A stretch of DNA of 64,000 bases from Paratinospora sagittata (lineage: Eukaryota > Streptophyta > Magnoliopsida > Ranunculales > Menispermaceae): assembly GCA_035771175.1 (NCBI GenBank), contig CM069608.1, positions 7,704,519-7,768,518 of the forward strand. Reading direction: 5' to 3'. Position numbers and translations under genes: made by a program. This document shows positions 30,955-43,237 of the stretch, piece by piece. Numbering within the stretch: the first letter of the stretch is position 1; each line of letters begins with the position of its first letter. The notes under the pieces are model-generated. The model had not been told where the DNA came from, searched no databases, and was given only the letters and a program-made list of their open reading frames with translations.

Positions 30955-31125
30955 ATGAATAGTAAAATAAATAGTGAATAGTTAATAGTGAATAGTAGTG
31001 AATAGTGAATAGTGAATAGTAGTGAATAGTGAATAGTGAAATAAATAGTGAATAGTGAATAGTAAATAGTGAATAGTGAAATGAATAGTAAATAGTATTG
31101 TGAACAGTGAATAGTATTATGAACA
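30955..31125. repeat. (GTGAATA)-type degenerate array in LTR A
   Basis: Many irregular repeats of GTGAATAGT and AATAGTGAATAG. A shorter version in antisense is in the other family A LTRs (38650-38750 and 63110-63235). Confidence 0.85.
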
Positions 31126-31587
31126 GTGATTTAAAATCATAGATTCGTAGAGAACAGAATTCCGGACGTTTCGATACTAAGATCGTGATTTGTGGATAAT
31201 TTGATATTTTTCGTAGCTACCGATATGATAAATGATGATTCTCATGATAATCTATGATTAATTTCAGTGTTTAAAATGAGAGCTTAAGGGCATGGATAAA
31301 CGCTCTTGAGGAAGCCCTATTGTTGCTCGATTTTAGCAGTTGAATTAGAAAACCCGTGTAACCACTGTGAGTATAGTTTTCTTGATTTGGTTCTTGTATG
31401 ACATTGTACGCATATAAACTGTTTGATTGTACGCATGTGATATTATATATAAGGCATTGAGTTTTATGGATCATGCAAACTGATTTTAGCATTGGAGTTT
31501 GTAATGATGAGGCTTTGCGATTCCTCATTGTCATTTCGTTAGGTCTGTCCTAACAAGGGTTGCGATCCTTGAAATGACTGTTAATTG

Positions 31588-31790
31588 GGTAATGAGATGT
31601 TGTGGCTACCTTGTAACGGCCATACAAGGGTTAGACCCGCTCTCGTGCCTTGCGGAGGAGGGAGATTGTGCATGGTGTTATTGAATTGGGTCATGAGAAG
31701 TTATGTCTACCTTGTACGACCATACAAGGGTTAGACCCGCTCTCTTGCCTTGCGGAGGAGGGAGATTGTGCATTATGTTATTGAAAATCA
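31588..31790. repeat. Two-copy tandem repeat (~103 bp) in LTR A copy 1
   Basis: Each unit holds GACCATACAAGGGTTAGACC-type sequence and TTGCGGAGGAGGGAGATTG. Other family A LTRs have a single unit. Confidence 0.8.
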
Positions 31791-32804
31791 TGAAATTTAT
31801 GATGTTGACATGTACAATATATTCATTGAATGATGCATGTGTTGAATACGTGTTTGAAATGATTTTAAATGTCATATTTCTATAAATGTATATAATTGTC
31901 ATCTCAAGAACTATATTCACTGAGCTGTTGATTGCTCACCCCATTTACTCCAACATTTCAGGTATTAATTCAAAGGGAAAAGGAAAACTTCGTGAGTGAT
32001 TATCACGTGAACCTTCGTCTAGTACGTGTACGTATGCTTGGAGGCAATAGATTATATTCTTGTTATTTTGATATGTATAATTATCACATACTATAAATAT
32101 ACTATCACCTAGATGGGTTGTGTGGTAATCTTATATGGAATGATGTCATGTATGAATTTCATTTGTGGCATGAATGGAATGATTATGGAGATCTATATTG
32201 GATTTGATGTGTGGAAATTAAAAAAAAAAAAAAAAATTATGTATGTTTGGGATGGATTGTGAGAGTACGTGAAGGCTGACAGTGTATTGTATACTGTATA
32301 CATGTATGTATAGTGTATAATACATTGTGCTAGTCATGACGTCAGCCTACGTCAGGGACGTCGTGACACGTGAACTCAGGCAATGTACAACCATCAAACC
32401 AATACGAGACAGTGTCATGCATACATACATATTAAATTGCTTATGATGCTCTGATGTGTATTTAAGATATTTGATTTTGAAGTTTGTTTTATTAATTGTT
32501 ATATTCACGAACTATTTTACCCACTGAGCATGTAGCTCACCCCGTTGTTATCCAATTTTTTACAAGAGAATAGGGTGGACTCGGTGTAGGTTTTTGGACC
32601 CACATTTTGTACCCTTTGTATTATTCATTGGGAATTTTTGGGAGAATGTTCCCTTAACTATTTCATGTACAAATATATTCTAAAATTAATGAAATTAGAT
32701 TTGTACTTAATCGTGCTTCCGCGTACTCAGTTATCGTTATAATGCATTCGCTCCTCGTCCGTGAGTGTCCTCCCGGTTTATACGCGTCCGGACGGGGTAT
32801 GACA

Positions 32805-33275
32805 GTAGATTCCCCATTCCTAGCAACATAAATGAGGGATTTCTTTGTCTCATGTTAGAATTAATTCTAGGTCAGTAAGGGGATGAGATTGATTGCCTCT
32901 TACATAACCTTATGGTTGGAGCGTAACTCTAGAATTTTTCATGATCAGGTTAAGGTGGTGGATTCATTATGGGATGTCATTATAAAAGTTGCGAGCCAAT
33001 GGATGCTCATTTCTAAATGGAATGGTGGTTTTTTTCTCTTTTAGATTGGATTTTTGGGTGGGATTGATGTATGTATAATGGGGAATGGTGGTTTTTTTCT
33101 CTTTTAGATTGGATTTTTGGGTGGGATTGATGTATGCATAATGGGGGGGGTTGCTGTAAGGTGTGTGATGTCCTGCGTTGGTGTATGCACCACTGGTGCA
33201 TTTTTTCTTTTGTTTTTGTAATCTTTTCGTTAATGTTTTAATAAAATATATGACATTTGTTTATGCTCAAAAAAG
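32805..33275 (+). pseudogene. L1-type LINE ORF2, 3' segment and tail
   Basis: It continues the LINE cut at 28808: FLATxMRDFFVSC-like text, then LERNSRIFHDQVKVVDSLWD and VIIKVASQWMLISKWNGG, the typical ORF2 C-terminus. A 63-bp tandem duplication lies at 33019-33144. The 3' UTR ends near the A-rich run at 33269-33286. Confidence 0.85.
33019..33144. repeat. 63-bp tandem duplication in LINE 3' end
   Basis: The units 33019-33081 and 33082-33144 are almost identical and span the LINE stop codon region (GGAATGGTGGTTTTTTTCTC start). Confidence 0.92.
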
Positions 33276-33282
33276 AAAAGAA

Positions 33283-33545
33283 AAAGGCTCTTTGAAACAA
33301 TTCCCCTACCTCTATCTCCAATGTCAAGTCCTCTTGAAGATTCTCTATTGCATTCATTTTCGAGTTCGAATGGTTTTTCACTTAAAATGCGTGTCTCATC
33401 AGGTTCAAATCTATAAGAATCTACGTCGGCTCGATCCGCAAGTTCAATTATACTCAAAAGGCTCTTTGGAACAATTCCCCCACCTTTGTTTCCAATGTCA
33501 AGTCATCCTGGAGATCCTCCGATTGTATCCATTTTTTAGTTGTAA
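33283..33545. repeat. Imperfect two-copy repeat (period ~177 bp)
   Basis: GGCTCTTTGAAACAATTCCC, CCAATGTCAAGTCCTC and ATTCATTTT at 33285 recur at 33461 with substitutions. Function is unknown. Confidence 0.7.
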
Positions 33546-33712
33546 TAATTATACACTCAAAAGGCTCGTTCCATTTGAGACCAAATCTTGAAGAGCCTCC
33601 ATCACCTCTAGCTTAAGTTGTTATTATTAAGTACTTGCAACTTGGTTGCTAGTTTATGATAAAGAAAAATTTTAAGTCAAAATTAAAATAAACATATAGA
33701 TAAAAGAACTTA

Positions 33713-34075
33713 ATGTGTATTTGGTTGGTAAAAAAATGAGGATTTTTAGGAGAAAGTTTATAATATTTTTTAGTATTTGGTTGACAAAAGAGGTGAGAAA
33801 AAGATTTTCTCAATCTCGTGTTTTCTCACCATAGTTTTTTCAAGTAGATAGGTAGAAAAACAAATTTGTTCATGAGAAAATTTTTTTACACTAAATTTGA
33901 AGAAGTTACAATTATTTAATTAAATTATTAATTTTGTAACGAACTATGAGAAAACTTTTTCATGTCTAACCAAACAAACATTAAATTTTTTTTTCAAGTA
34001 TATTATTTTGAGAAAATACTATTTTCTTAAGGAAATTTTCTTAAGAAAATTTTCTTAACTACCAAATACACGCTC
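33713..34075. mobile_element. Tourist/PIF-Harbinger-like MITE
   Basis: Inverted ends (TGTGTATTTGGTTGGTAA at the left, GCGTGTATTTGGTAGTTAA in reverse complement at the right) are flanked by TTA (33710-33712 and 34076-34078). The size and AT-rich body fit. Confidence 0.75.
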
Positions 34076-34078
34076 TTA

Positions 34079-35480
34079 ATGTTACCTAGAGTAATGATTT
34101 GATATATAGCTTGACTTATGTATTATATTGTAAAAAGTGATTACATACATATATATATATATATATAAATAGTTGTGGAAAACTTTATAAAGCCCCATTG
34201 ATTAAAATAACTTAATACAATATATGACTTAGAATATGCCATCTCAATAAAATAACATGATACACGGTATCACACCCTTCAATGTTTATTTGATATCACA
34301 TTTTGTTTAGTAACCCATGAGAGCACTCATATATACATCTATAATATGTCCAAATCCCCATTTTTTCATAGTTCATGTGTAAAATACATATACTATGAAC
34401 TTGAAAAATTTAAGGAAGTAAGCTTAATTAGGAAATAAGAGAAGATTTAATGTATTAATATGGAAAATAAATTTATAATAAACATATTTTCACATTAAAA
34501 TTGTTGTCAAGATATCGTATCTATCAAAGTTATAATATCATATGATTAAATATGAAGAAAATCGGAAGTGTGCCGTCATTTATTGTATTGTAAAAAGTAT
34601 ATACTACGACACATTACAAATCATTTCAAATCTTATAGTAACTGAAATCTTCATCTTTTGTGTTATTTGCTTGATATTTTTATGTCATTCAATTGACTTT
34701 AATTTCATCTTTTTTATTATTTAAATGCATTTAATTAATTTCAGGTTCAAGTACTGTTTCCCTTTTTTTCTTTTCTTTTTTTATTTATAAGTTATACCCT
34801 AATTATAATAAAAGTAAATAATTTTTGGATAAAATTTATTTATTTTTATGTCAAGTACTCCTTATAACTTTGAAAATTGATTTAATATCATTTTGACAAA
34901 CAAGATATTCAATTAGTTAGAATGCAAAAGGAAGACTGAAATAAGACCAAACAAATAAATCCAAATATTATCATTTAATATTATAAAATTATTTTGAACT
35001 AATTTTTTTTTTATTTCCTTATAAAAAATGACCTTTTATTGACCCAATTAAACATAGAATAGAAATGACCTTTAAGTACTCATTAACACAAGTAATTCTA
35101 CTAAATAAGATATTATGAGGTTTGTAAAAACGTTCACTAGTTCTAATGGTATGCATCCGAACAACTTCAATTGAAGGCAGGAATTTGATTCATCTTCTCT
35201 TGTAAATAAGTGCAAGTTTTTATTTCCCTAATAAAAGTGAGAGCAGAACCATGGTAGTTAGTTCGCATGATTTTCATTCATCCCTTCGTGTCCCTCGCCA
35301 TTATGCTCGCTTTCTTAGTCCTACTGAAGGGTCTCGATTTTCTTTGACCTCAGTATTAACATTCTTGAGGTTTTGTTTATAAAAAAATGATTTAGAAAGA
35401 AAGTTAACTTTCTTTACAACCTAAGTTAAGTTAGCTGACTTGGGCCCCGCTAAACGTTGGTTTTCCAATTAAATCACTGC
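34079..35480. other. AT-rich intergenic DNA, nothing recognised
   Basis: It contains an (AT)n run at 34147-34168 and no coding similarity that I can see. Confidence 0.6.
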
Positions 35481-37478
35481 TTTAACTTGTTTTTTTCTCA
35501 AATAGAATTAAAGAAGTAGATACACCATGTCTAACAAAACGATCCCACAAAGAACGACCAGACACAAAAGCCAGCCTAGCCAACCTATGTGCAATGATAT
35601 GACAATCACGAGATACATGATGGAAAAAAAAACAGAATTATACAGCGTATCTACAAAACGTCATATGTCTTGCAAAATTGGCTCCACATGAGCTAGACTT
35701 CCCCTCCTAGCAGAAAGTTCTTGAGACACCAACAAAGAATCCGAGAACACTCGTAAGGAGTTGATTTCACAGTCCGTAGCTGATAGCAGGCCCCTTAAGA
35801 TGGCTTTAGCTTCAACAATTTCAACTGATAAAGAAACTAAATCCACCCAGCTTTCAGCTTTTCTGACGCAATTCCGATCATCCACCAGCACCCATCCAAC
35901 ACCTGTATGCGTGGAATTCTAATTCCAAGCTGCATCACAAAACAAGCTCCATCCACCAAAGCTAATGGAATTCGAAGAGGAACCACTACTATCCCCACGA
36001 GAGTTTCGGTCTGGAGGGTCAGCAACTCTCTCCAAATGGCTAGTATTAATAAAAAATTCATGCATGTTGGAATTTGTTTTAGCAATCACCTGCATGGGAG
36101 AACATGAGATATCCTTCAAGACTTTGGAATTTCTGGCTTTCCAAAGTTGCCAAATGCCAAATGCCATCCAATCCAACATCCCCAGATCATCTCCCTGTTC
36201 TGACATCACCTTAGCAATGTACTCCCAGCAATCTGCAAAAGATAAACATGGAAATCGACTCACATCAAAACAGTAAGGAGATCCGAACAAGAATACATGT
36301 GCAAATTTGCAGCCAAAAAACAAGTGAAAAACATCTTCAATTTGCTCCTCACACAAAGGGCAGTATGGATTAACCACCAATCCCCTATTCATTAGTGATT
36401 TCTTGACAGATATTAAATCTTTGTACCATCTCCTAATAAAAAACTTTATTTTATTGGGAATTCTCAACTTCCAAATGATTGCGCATCCTCTAGGCTACTG
36501 ATAAAATGAGCTTGATGACCCCGTAGCCTTAAAGCCAAAAAAAAAACACTCTTAGCAAGCTGCAAAGCCATGTCATAACCTGATTTGATGCTATAGGAGC
36601 CAGATTTAGTATAATGCCACACTAGCTTATCAGCTCCAGGAACAAGACTGAGGGGAATGGCAGCAATCAATCTTGCCTCGTCTCTACAAAAGACTTCATT
36701 CAAAAACCTCAAGTTCCAGCCACCTCTATCTGGATTAATCAGGTCGGCCACCAATCTAGCACTATTGGACCGAGGGGATAGCACCTTGAAAGTGATAGGG
36801 CGTGGGACCCATGGATCCTTCAAAATATCTACACATCGCCCATCTCTAATTCTCCATCGGAGGCCAAACTTCAATAAGAATTTCTCAGCCACTAAGCTTC
36901 TCCAAACCCAAGAAGGCCTTCTTCCTAGGCCCGCATTTATTAACTCTGAGTTGGAACTCAAGCATTGGCTGACTAGCGAGTCTGGCGATAAGACTACACG
37001 CCAACACTGCTTAGCCAAGAAAGCTAAATTAAACAGTCCCAAATCACGAAAGTCCAAGCCTCCCTTACATTTGGCTGGAATTAAGGATTGCCATTTACAC
37101 CAATGAATACTTTGACTATCCCTGTGAGATCCCCATCAGAAGTTTGCCAACTTCTTTGTAAAAGACTACAAGACTGCGCGAGGGAATTTAAAACAAGACA
37201 TAAGATAAGAGGGGATGCCTAGGCCAACTGCTTTGATAAGAATCTCTCTCCCGGCTTGAGATAACAGGTGCTCCTCCATCCCAAAATTTTTGAATTGATT
37301 TTGGACCCAATGTCCATAAAAGCATGCCTCTTTGAAGACCCAAAGTCAATCACTGCTCTAACTATAAAAAACACTAACTTTGAAAGTAACGGGCAAAACC
37401 CACATGTATAGGTGAACATTGTAATCCTAATCCTAAAACGAGTCCAAAGAAGCCTCCTGAAATCAAAACTCTTCTACA
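35480..37478 (-). pseudogene. LINE ORF2 3' half with zf-RVT and RNase H, minus strand
   Basis: Reading leftward: KRHAFMDIGSKINSKILGW, LLSQAGREILIKAVGLGIPS-like text, then GGLDFRDLGLFNLAFLAKQC, a zf-RVT zinc region (NPYCPLCEEQIEDVFHLFFG), and an RNase H domain (SVEIVEAKAILRGLLSATD, LRVFSDSLLVSQEL, then HVSRDCHIIAHRLARLAF). The order matches L1-type LINEs with a C-terminal RNase H. Stops and frame changes make it inactive. Its upstream side is cut by the solo LTR at 37484. Confidence 0.88.
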
Positions 37479-37483
37479 CATCG

Positions 37484-39459
37484 TGTCACGACGCCCCTGA
37501 CGTAGGCTGACGTCATTACCGGCATAGTATACTATACTCTATACATACCCATATACAGTATACAATACACTGTCAGCCTTCACGTAGTCTCACAATCCTT
37601 CCTAAAATTTACAGAAATTTTTTTCCTAATATACCACAAATCAAATCCAATATAGATCTCAATCATTCCATTCATTCACACGTCACATTTTCATTTCATT
37701 ATCCAATATATTAAGCTATATATATGCCCACACACCTCATCTAGATGATAATACATATATATATAATGCGTGATAAGTAAAATAACAAAAATATAAGTTA
37801 TTTCCTCCAAGCATACATACACATATCAGACGAAGGCTCACGTGATTATCACTCACGGATTTTCCTTTTTCTTTCGACTCAATATCTGAAATATTGGAGG
37901 AAATGAGGTGAGCAAACAACAGCTCAGTGAATATAGTTCTTGAGATGACAATTATATACATTTAGAAAAATATGACATTTAAAATCATTTCAAACACTTA
38001 TTCAACACATACATCATTCAACGAATATATTATATATGTCAACAACATAAATTGCATGAGTTTTCAATAACACAATGCACAATCTCCCTCCTCCGCAAGG
38101 CAAGAGAGCGAGTCTAACCCTTGTATGATCGTTACAAGGTAGCTACATCATCTCATTACCCAATTCACAGTCATTTCAAGGATCGCAACCCTTGTTAGGA
38201 CAGACCTACTGACAATGAGGACTCGCAAAACCTCATATGGGTCTAATTCATAACGAAATGACATCATTACAAACTCAAATTGCTAAAATCAGTTTGCATG
38301 ATCCATAAAACTCAATGCATTATAAATAAATATAACATGCATACAAGCAAACATTTTATATGCGTACAATGTCATACAAGAACCAAATCAAGAAAACTAT
38401 ACTCACAGTGGTTACACGAGGTTTCTAAGTCAATATATCCGAGCAATAATAAACGTCCATCAAAATGCGTCCACAATAGCATTTATCCATGCACTTAAGC
38501 TTTCAATGTAAACACTGAAATGAACCATAGACTCTCATGAGAATCACCATTTATCATATCTTTAGCTACTAAAAATATCAAATCATATCCAAAAATCACG
38601 ATCTTAGTATCGAAACGTCCGAAATTCAGTTCTCTACGATTCTATGCTTTCAAATCACTGTTCACATCACTGTTCATTCACATCACTATTTACATCACTG
38701 TTTATAGACTATTCATATCACTGTTCACTATTCACATCACTGTTCATTCGAAATATGTAAATTGTATTAAAATTGTCAAACGGTCTCCAAAACTCATGAA
38801 ATGGAATCTAACCACATATTCGAGGTCCCTACAGTCTAGGGAGTGTTTTCCTATCTTCCTAGCGGATTTTCATTCACGTTGGGTCAAAACCCTCAATTTG
38901 TCAAAACGCCGTAAAACGGCTCCCATAGCTAAAATTACTCCGCTAGACTCGTTACATCTAGCTTAGATAGTAATTTCACGACGAAAGAGAGTGAAAATCA
39001 CTTACCGCAGGTCCGAATTTGACGCGAATCCCGCGTTTCTCCTTTTTCTTCTTCTCCTTCTTCTCGGTCTTCCGTTCTGCAACTTCTTTCGTTTTTTTTT
39101 ATTTCTTTTTTTTATTATTACATACGAGTACTGTTTACGGTACTGTTTGGTGAACAGTACCCGCAAATGAACAGTAACTTTATTCATCTTTTTTCTTCTT
39201 CGATACACTCAATCCACATATTTAAGTAACCAACCTCATAATTTAAATCACCTCCAATGTTTAACTTGTAAGCACCCATATAAGATGATCTCATAGGTAT
39301 CATCTTACTCATCATACACACGTATATTGGGCTCCTACGTATAAAATACGTGTATTATCAAGCGTATATTTAGCTCATACGTATAAAATACGTGTATTAT
39401 ATATCTCGATATACGTATATTTCAACGTATGTATTTAATTAAAATTACGGGGTCTTACA
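37484..39459 (-). mobile_element. Solo LTR, family A, copy 2
   Basis: On the minus strand it starts TGTAAGACCCCG and ends GTCGTGACA. A perfect 5-bp duplication CATCG flanks it (37479-37483 and 39460-39464). Length is 1,976 bp, with no coding. Confidence 0.92.
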
Positions 39460-39537
39460 CATCGTATGTGCCCACGAGTCTAATAATACATTTACACACA
39501 CGTCGACCCCTTCATGTTTACCAGAAGGCGCTTTTAT

Positions 39538-39656
39538 GATTTTTTTCATACAAAGGCATGATATTTTTTTATATTTATAAAAAGGCACTAAAAATTACTA
39601 TATCTAAAAGTAGGCAACTTTTGGACAGTAAGGCGCCACGCTGTCCAAAAGTTGCC
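39538..39656 (+). repeat. MULE terminal inverted repeat, left, with internal hairpin
   Basis: It matches the right TIR over its whole length. The inner end is a perfect 16-bp inverted repeat, GGCAACTTTTGGACAG at 39613-39628 with its complement at 39641-39656. Confidence 0.92.
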
Positions 39657-39756
39657 CATCAACATTTTTTTATTTTATTTTATCTCAAGCTCATGAATGG
39701 GCGGCATGGATTCTTATAAAAAAAAGGCTAACTAAAAAAGAAAGAATTAAAAGTGA

Positions 39757-40082
39757 ATTGTTCGGCCTCACCGAGGCCAAACAACGAGGTTTTTGTTTTA
39801 CCGAACCACTTTAAGCGCGTCCAAATACCCTCCCAGGAACCTCCAAAGGCTACAAAACTCCGTTTCCATGCTCGGTTAAATTTTTGGACCCCCATCAGGA
39901 ATTGAAGTTATTAAGAAAAATTAAAGACTTTAGTAAACTGTTCGGCCTCACAGAGGCCAAACTACGAGGTTTTTTTTTACCGGCCACTTTGAGCGCGTCC
40001 AAATATCCTCCCACGAACCCTCAGAGGCGACAGAACCTCGTTCCCATGCTCGGTTGAATTTTTGGACCCCATCTAGAATTTA
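39757..40082. repeat. Subterminal tandem repeat of the MULE (period 180 bp)
   Basis: Two copies (from 39757 and 39937) share TTCGGCCTCAC.GAGGCCAAAC, GCGCGTCCAAAT and CCATGCTCGGTT. GGCCTCACCGAGGCC is itself a small palindrome. This may bind transposase; that is inference. Confidence 0.85.
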
Positions 40083-40244
40083 ATATAAATCACTTTAAGG
40101 ATTATATTCTTGAATAAATTAAAATCAAATTATTCAAGGAACTAAATGAATAAAATATAACTCATCCATTTCTATCTTTCCGAATAAAGAGTAACTACAA
40201 TAATGTTTGATACACAACCAATTTTTTTTACATAAGCTCATATT

Positions 40245-42479
40245 CTATGATCGACACCAAGTATCTCTTCTTCGACGTGGTTGGTGTCGGAACACTTGTA
40301 ATTCTAGTTGAGCTTCACTTGGTTGGGAAGGACTTTCGTGAACAAGCTGTGAAGGCTCTTTGAACACCTGTGGCTCATGCTCATGAGCGTGACTCTCATG
40401 TAAAGGTGAGGAAGGTAATAACTCCTCAGTCTGTTGCACATGACTCTCATGTAAAGGGGAGGAAGGCAATGACTCATCGGCCTAGACATTAATCTCATAT
40501 AGTGCACGTCCTTGTCCCCGTCCCCGTCCTCGTCCTCTTCGTGGACACACACGTCCACGACCACAACCTTGATCATCAATAGGTGAGACAACTATATCAT
40601 CAAAGTTGATGCCCGCGTCTACTGGAGTAGAAGGTTTTGGATCCGTATGATGTACCCCTCCGTCCAATCGACGATCTAGATGCATAGCCTCCATGAAGGA
40701 CGAGCACATGGATCGAACAACTGGGTCCCCGATAGCACCCACATGGTGGTAAATTTGCTCCACTCCAGTTGCCTAAAAACATAATTTCACCATAGTCAAT
40801 CATTAAGCAGATTTAAAAATAAAATTGAAGTACAAGTAATGATTGACTAACTTACAAGATAATTAAAAGGTGCACCCTGCCGACTAATAGATAGTCGAGT
40901 AATAGAGCGATACCACCGCATATACGCCGCATCATAGTAATCAGAAGCGTTTTCAATCCTAGGACCAGAAACAAGAAGTTCATGTTGACGACCCCAAACC
41001 TCCAGGTACCTCCGAAGATATGTAGCCCAATTCCTTGATGAATAGTTTCGCAAAGTAGTCTAATGAGGAAGCTCTCAGTGTCATAATCATTCGGGATTGA
41101 CTGTTTCATACTGAATTGTCGAAGGACTCTATCGAAAACCATGGTGATCTCACCGATAATACAACGGTATATGGTCCAGTTCACCATCAACTTCGTATGG
41201 TTCCAAATTACCTGACATATAAAACAAAAAAATTATTTAGAAAGAGGCGCAAGATTTTACTTGAGTAAATTATATTAGATTTACTACCTGCTCTGGAAGC
41301 TGGATGTCAAGTGCCTCACGATAATGAGAAAGCACATGGGTCGAGACTTCCGTCACTGCAAACGTATCTCTCCACCTAGACACACATCAATTGATAAGCA
41401 TTTGTAATGCATAAATATTTATTAAAAAGCATAACACTTCAAAGTATATATTCAAACAAAAGTAGATATTACCTTGTCCCAAGAGGTGCTTCTGGTAGTA
41501 TTATTTAGTCAACGGATACAATATCATCAAAATTAAAATGGAGGCGCCAAAGTGGTGCAATATGTGAAAATCTATCCCATGCCCACAACTACAACAATAT
41601 CAATGGCCCTGAAATCTGGTGTGGATCACCATGCACTGCGTAACAAAACTCTCGATATAACCAGACCAAATAAGCACTACCCCAACTATACTTTCCAGCT
41701 GCCCTAAAGTCCGCTAACAGTGGTAGGAACATCAAATGGACCAGATTATTTGATTTATCTGAAAATAGACATCCTCCTATCAACTGCAGAATATACGATC
41801 GAGCATATCGTTGGACAGCAGCCTCGTCAAAGTTTGGAAATGGATAAAAATCATCGTTGGGGTCATCTGGATCATGCTGAACCAACTCATCATCAGTGGG
41901 ACCCAGTCGAGGGACCATCTGTGCCAACTCACACATTTTCAACTTCGCACCTTTCATTTGTCGTCGGGTGGGTCTGAAGCCCAACAACTTTTTACACAAA
42001 TCGATCCAATTATGTTGAGTAGACCTCGTCACTGGTAGACCATCAACTGGAAGCCCTAATTGGATTTCTACATCTTACAGTGTAACAATGCACTTCCCAT
42101 GTAGCAAGTGGAAAATATGAGTCTCTGGCCTCCACCTCTCAACTAAGGCAATAATCAGCTGCTAATCAAGGGTAATTAACCTCACCAGAGCTACCCCATA
42201 GAAACTTGTTTCTTGTAAAGGTTGAAGTAGCATGCTATGGATGGGCATTTTGCGATGTAAGGATGCATCGCGACGCCTAGCACGCATATGATGCCCATGT
42301 TGTTCAATATCCCAATGGACATGCAATCGAGGTTAAGGCAAAATACTAACATATCAATTATTAAATATATAAACCAAAATACATTGTAAATATAGACATA
42401 CCGGCTCATCCCAAACAATGGATGATCTATGCCTGTCTTGCATATACAAGACTGGAGGATTGGAAGGACTTGGATTCAT
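40245..42479 (-). pseudogene. Plant mobile domain (PMD / aminotransferase-like) protein, decayed, inside the MULE
   Basis: The start ATG is at 42479 (MNPSPSNPPVLYMQDRHRSS), with a donor after 42402. The main exon covers about 42300-41472 with ALVERWRPETHIFHL, LGLPVDGLPVTRSTQHNWID, FPNFDEAAVQRYARSYILQL, GCLFSDKSNNLVHLMFLPLL and WGSAYLVWLYREFC, the classic PMD signature. Later parts are FDRVLRQFSMKQSIPNDYDT, YYDAAYMRWYRSITRLSIS, an RGRGRGRGQGR run and an SSPLHESH repeat ending at 40245. In-frame stops (after LITLD, CIVTL, GPLILL, IVSVD and YEINV) show decay. PMD proteins occur as host genes (MAIN/MAIL) and inside plant transposons. Here the gene shares strand and TIRs with the transposase, so it belongs to the element. 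Confidence 0.88.
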
Positions 42480-43237
42480 ACTAGCTGCAATGACATAATA
42501 ATCATAGTATTACTTAAGTATTGAATACACATATGCAATTATTGAATCTGAGTATTTAAGAGGACAATGGTGTAATTCCTTCAAACTTAAATGTTACAAG
42601 TGAGAATATGTAGTACATACGCATGGATAAGACAACAGGATCAGAATGACGAAAACTAGATGGAGAAGGGTCGAATGGATCAGGATCCACACCACCACCT
42701 ACAATAAGAAAACCAATATTGTAAGTCTCTAGAGTAGCATATCTACTTTACAATCTTGTTGATATTCAATATTAATAATCAAAAAGTCACATTGCATACT
42801 CATATCTGGATATAAAGGATCAAAACTCCAATGATCGAATAAATGGAAATTAAACGAACCAGGATCCATATCTGTTGTAATCAACAAACAAATGAATACA
42901 CCTGAGAATTACTCAACATGAAAATTGTTTCATACATAACAACTAGTACTCATTCTCTTCATAATAAATGTTATAGTTACAAGAATGACAAAATATGGCC
43001 ATAAAGAATGCAAACTACATTATAACATATATTCAAGCCAAAGAAGCCATTAGAAATCCATAATATAACACATGATAACTAGTACTCATTCTCTTCATAA
43101 TAAATGTTATAGTTACAAGAATGACAATGCATACCCAAATATGGTCATGTGTTGACAATACTATAATACATGCCCACAAGGAAAAAGTGAAAAAATAAAA
43201 CAAAATAGTAGATTGGCTTGTCAACAATCATCAAATG

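Larger units (their letters stand above)
30110..32368 (+). mobile_element. Solo LTR, family A, copy 1
   Basis: It shares body sequence with the LTRs at 37484, 46485, 56203 and 62412. It ends GTCGTGACA, and CGTGA occurs directly before and after (30105-30109 and 32369-32373), a likely but not certain target duplication because the 5' end has diverged. Inside are duplicated ACGTATTT/ATACGTATG motifs (30142-30240), a GTGAATAGT array (30955-31125) and a tandem repeat of about 103 bp (31588-31790). Confidence 0.75.
28814..32804 (+). mobile_element. Solo LTR (family B) carrying nested elements
   Basis: The ends are TGTAATACCC and GGGTATGACA, an almost perfect inverted pair, flanked by the 5-bp target duplication GTAGA (28809-28813 and 32805-32809). 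A TATA box (CTATATAAAC) lies at about 28912. No internal coding region or second LTR is present, so this is a solo LTR left by recombination. About 2.6 kb of its 3,991 bp is later insertions (29.78-32.37 kb). Confidence 0.88.

Noticed and set aside
30955..31125. CRISPR-like array
   Set aside because: The repeats are irregular 9-mers without unique spacers, inside a plant LTR.
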